This document shows positions 4,927 to 5,146 of a stretch of 5,146 nt of DNA, piece by piece; the first letter of the stretch is position 1, and every line of letters begins with the position of its first letter. The notes below the pieces were generated by a model. The model searched no databases and had not been told where the DNA came from. It saw only the letters and a list, made by a program, of their open reading frames with translations. The position numbers and the translations under genes were made by a program. Source of the stretch: an uncultured Acetatifactor sp. (GTDB lineage Bacteria > Bacillota > Clostridia > Lachnospirales > Lachnospiraceae); NCBI GenBank assembly GCA_947644185.1, contig CANRZC010000193.1, positions 1-5,146 on the forward strand. Direction: 5' to 3'.

Positions 4927-5146
4927 ATGAAGAAATTGGAAGAATACGTAGTAAGCATACCTGATTTCCCAGAAGAAGGCATTATATTCCGGGATGTGAC
5001 CAGCGTCCTTCAGGATGCGGAGGGGTTACAGCTGGCTGTGAACACCATGCAGGATTTGGTAAAGGATTTAGACTACGATGTGGTAGCAGGCCCGGAGTCA
5101 AGAGGATTTATATTTGGAACCCCCATTGCCTATAATAATAAAAAGC
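4927..5146 (+). CDS. apt: Adenine phosphoribosyltransferase, N-terminal 73 residues (3' end outside window)
   Basis: This enzyme salvages adenine by joining it to PRPP, giving AMP and pyrophosphate in the cytosol. The N-terminal signature is clear: IPDFPEEGIIFRDVTSVLQD (about residues 11-30), matching the PDYPKPGILFRDVTS region of E. coli Apt, then VVAGPESRGFIFGTPIA (about 53-69), the equivalent of its EARGFLFG segment. The window ends after about 73 of the usual 170-175 residues, before the PRPP-binding VVDDLLATGGT loop. The ATG at 4927 has AGAGG at 4913-4917, nine bases upstream. It follows the CBS gene by 92 bp, a gap that holds a weak hairpin and a tandem repeat, so it may be co-transcribed with the upstream cluster or have its own promoter. 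Confidence 0.95.
   Translation, partial: MKKLEEYVVSIPDFPEEGIIFRDVTSVLQDAEGLQLAVNTMQDLVKDLDYDVVAGPESRGFIFGTPIAYNNKK

Overview
The window looks like a stretch of a Clostridia chromosome, most likely Lachnospiraceae. This rests on the mixed AT/GC composition, the strong GGAGG-type ribosome binding sites, and protein sequences (PurA, the SEC-C protein, the small two-helix membrane protein) that read like the versions common in that family. The assignment comes from recognition, not from a database search. I see no mobile element, CRISPR array, rRNA or tRNA.

Layout, left to right. (1) Positions 1-2548 are a plus-strand block: the last 325 codons or so of purA (adenylosuccinate synthetase, cut by the left edge), a LysR-type regulator 23 bp behind it, and a YihX-like HAD phosphatase 45 bp behind that. 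(2) Positions 2567-2914 on the minus strand encode a 115-residue two-helix membrane protein with its own promoter, converging on the HAD gene with an 18-bp gap. (3) Positions 2915-3267 have no confident gene but are rich in signals: the membrane gene's promoter, a strong minus-strand terminator hairpin with no obvious gene feeding it, a possible short minus-strand RNA, a possible 54-residue plus-strand ORF, and a good plus-strand promoter. (4) Positions 3268-5146 are a plus-strand cluster read from that promoter: a SEC-C zinc-motif protein, a six-helix DUF308/HdeD-like membrane protein, a CBS-pair protein overlapping it by ATGA, and the start of apt (adenine phosphoribosyltransferase, cut by the right edge).

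How the genes may work together. purA and apt are the de novo/interconversion and salvage routes to AMP, and they bracket the window. CBS pairs often bind adenine nucleotides, so a CBS protein translationally coupled to a membrane protein and placed just ahead of apt suggests an adenylate-sensing membrane module. That link is inference from gene order. The most interesting points are the PurA variant with several changes at canonical IMP and guanine-contact positions, the DUF308-CBS-apt arrangement, and the orphan terminator with its possible small RNA.
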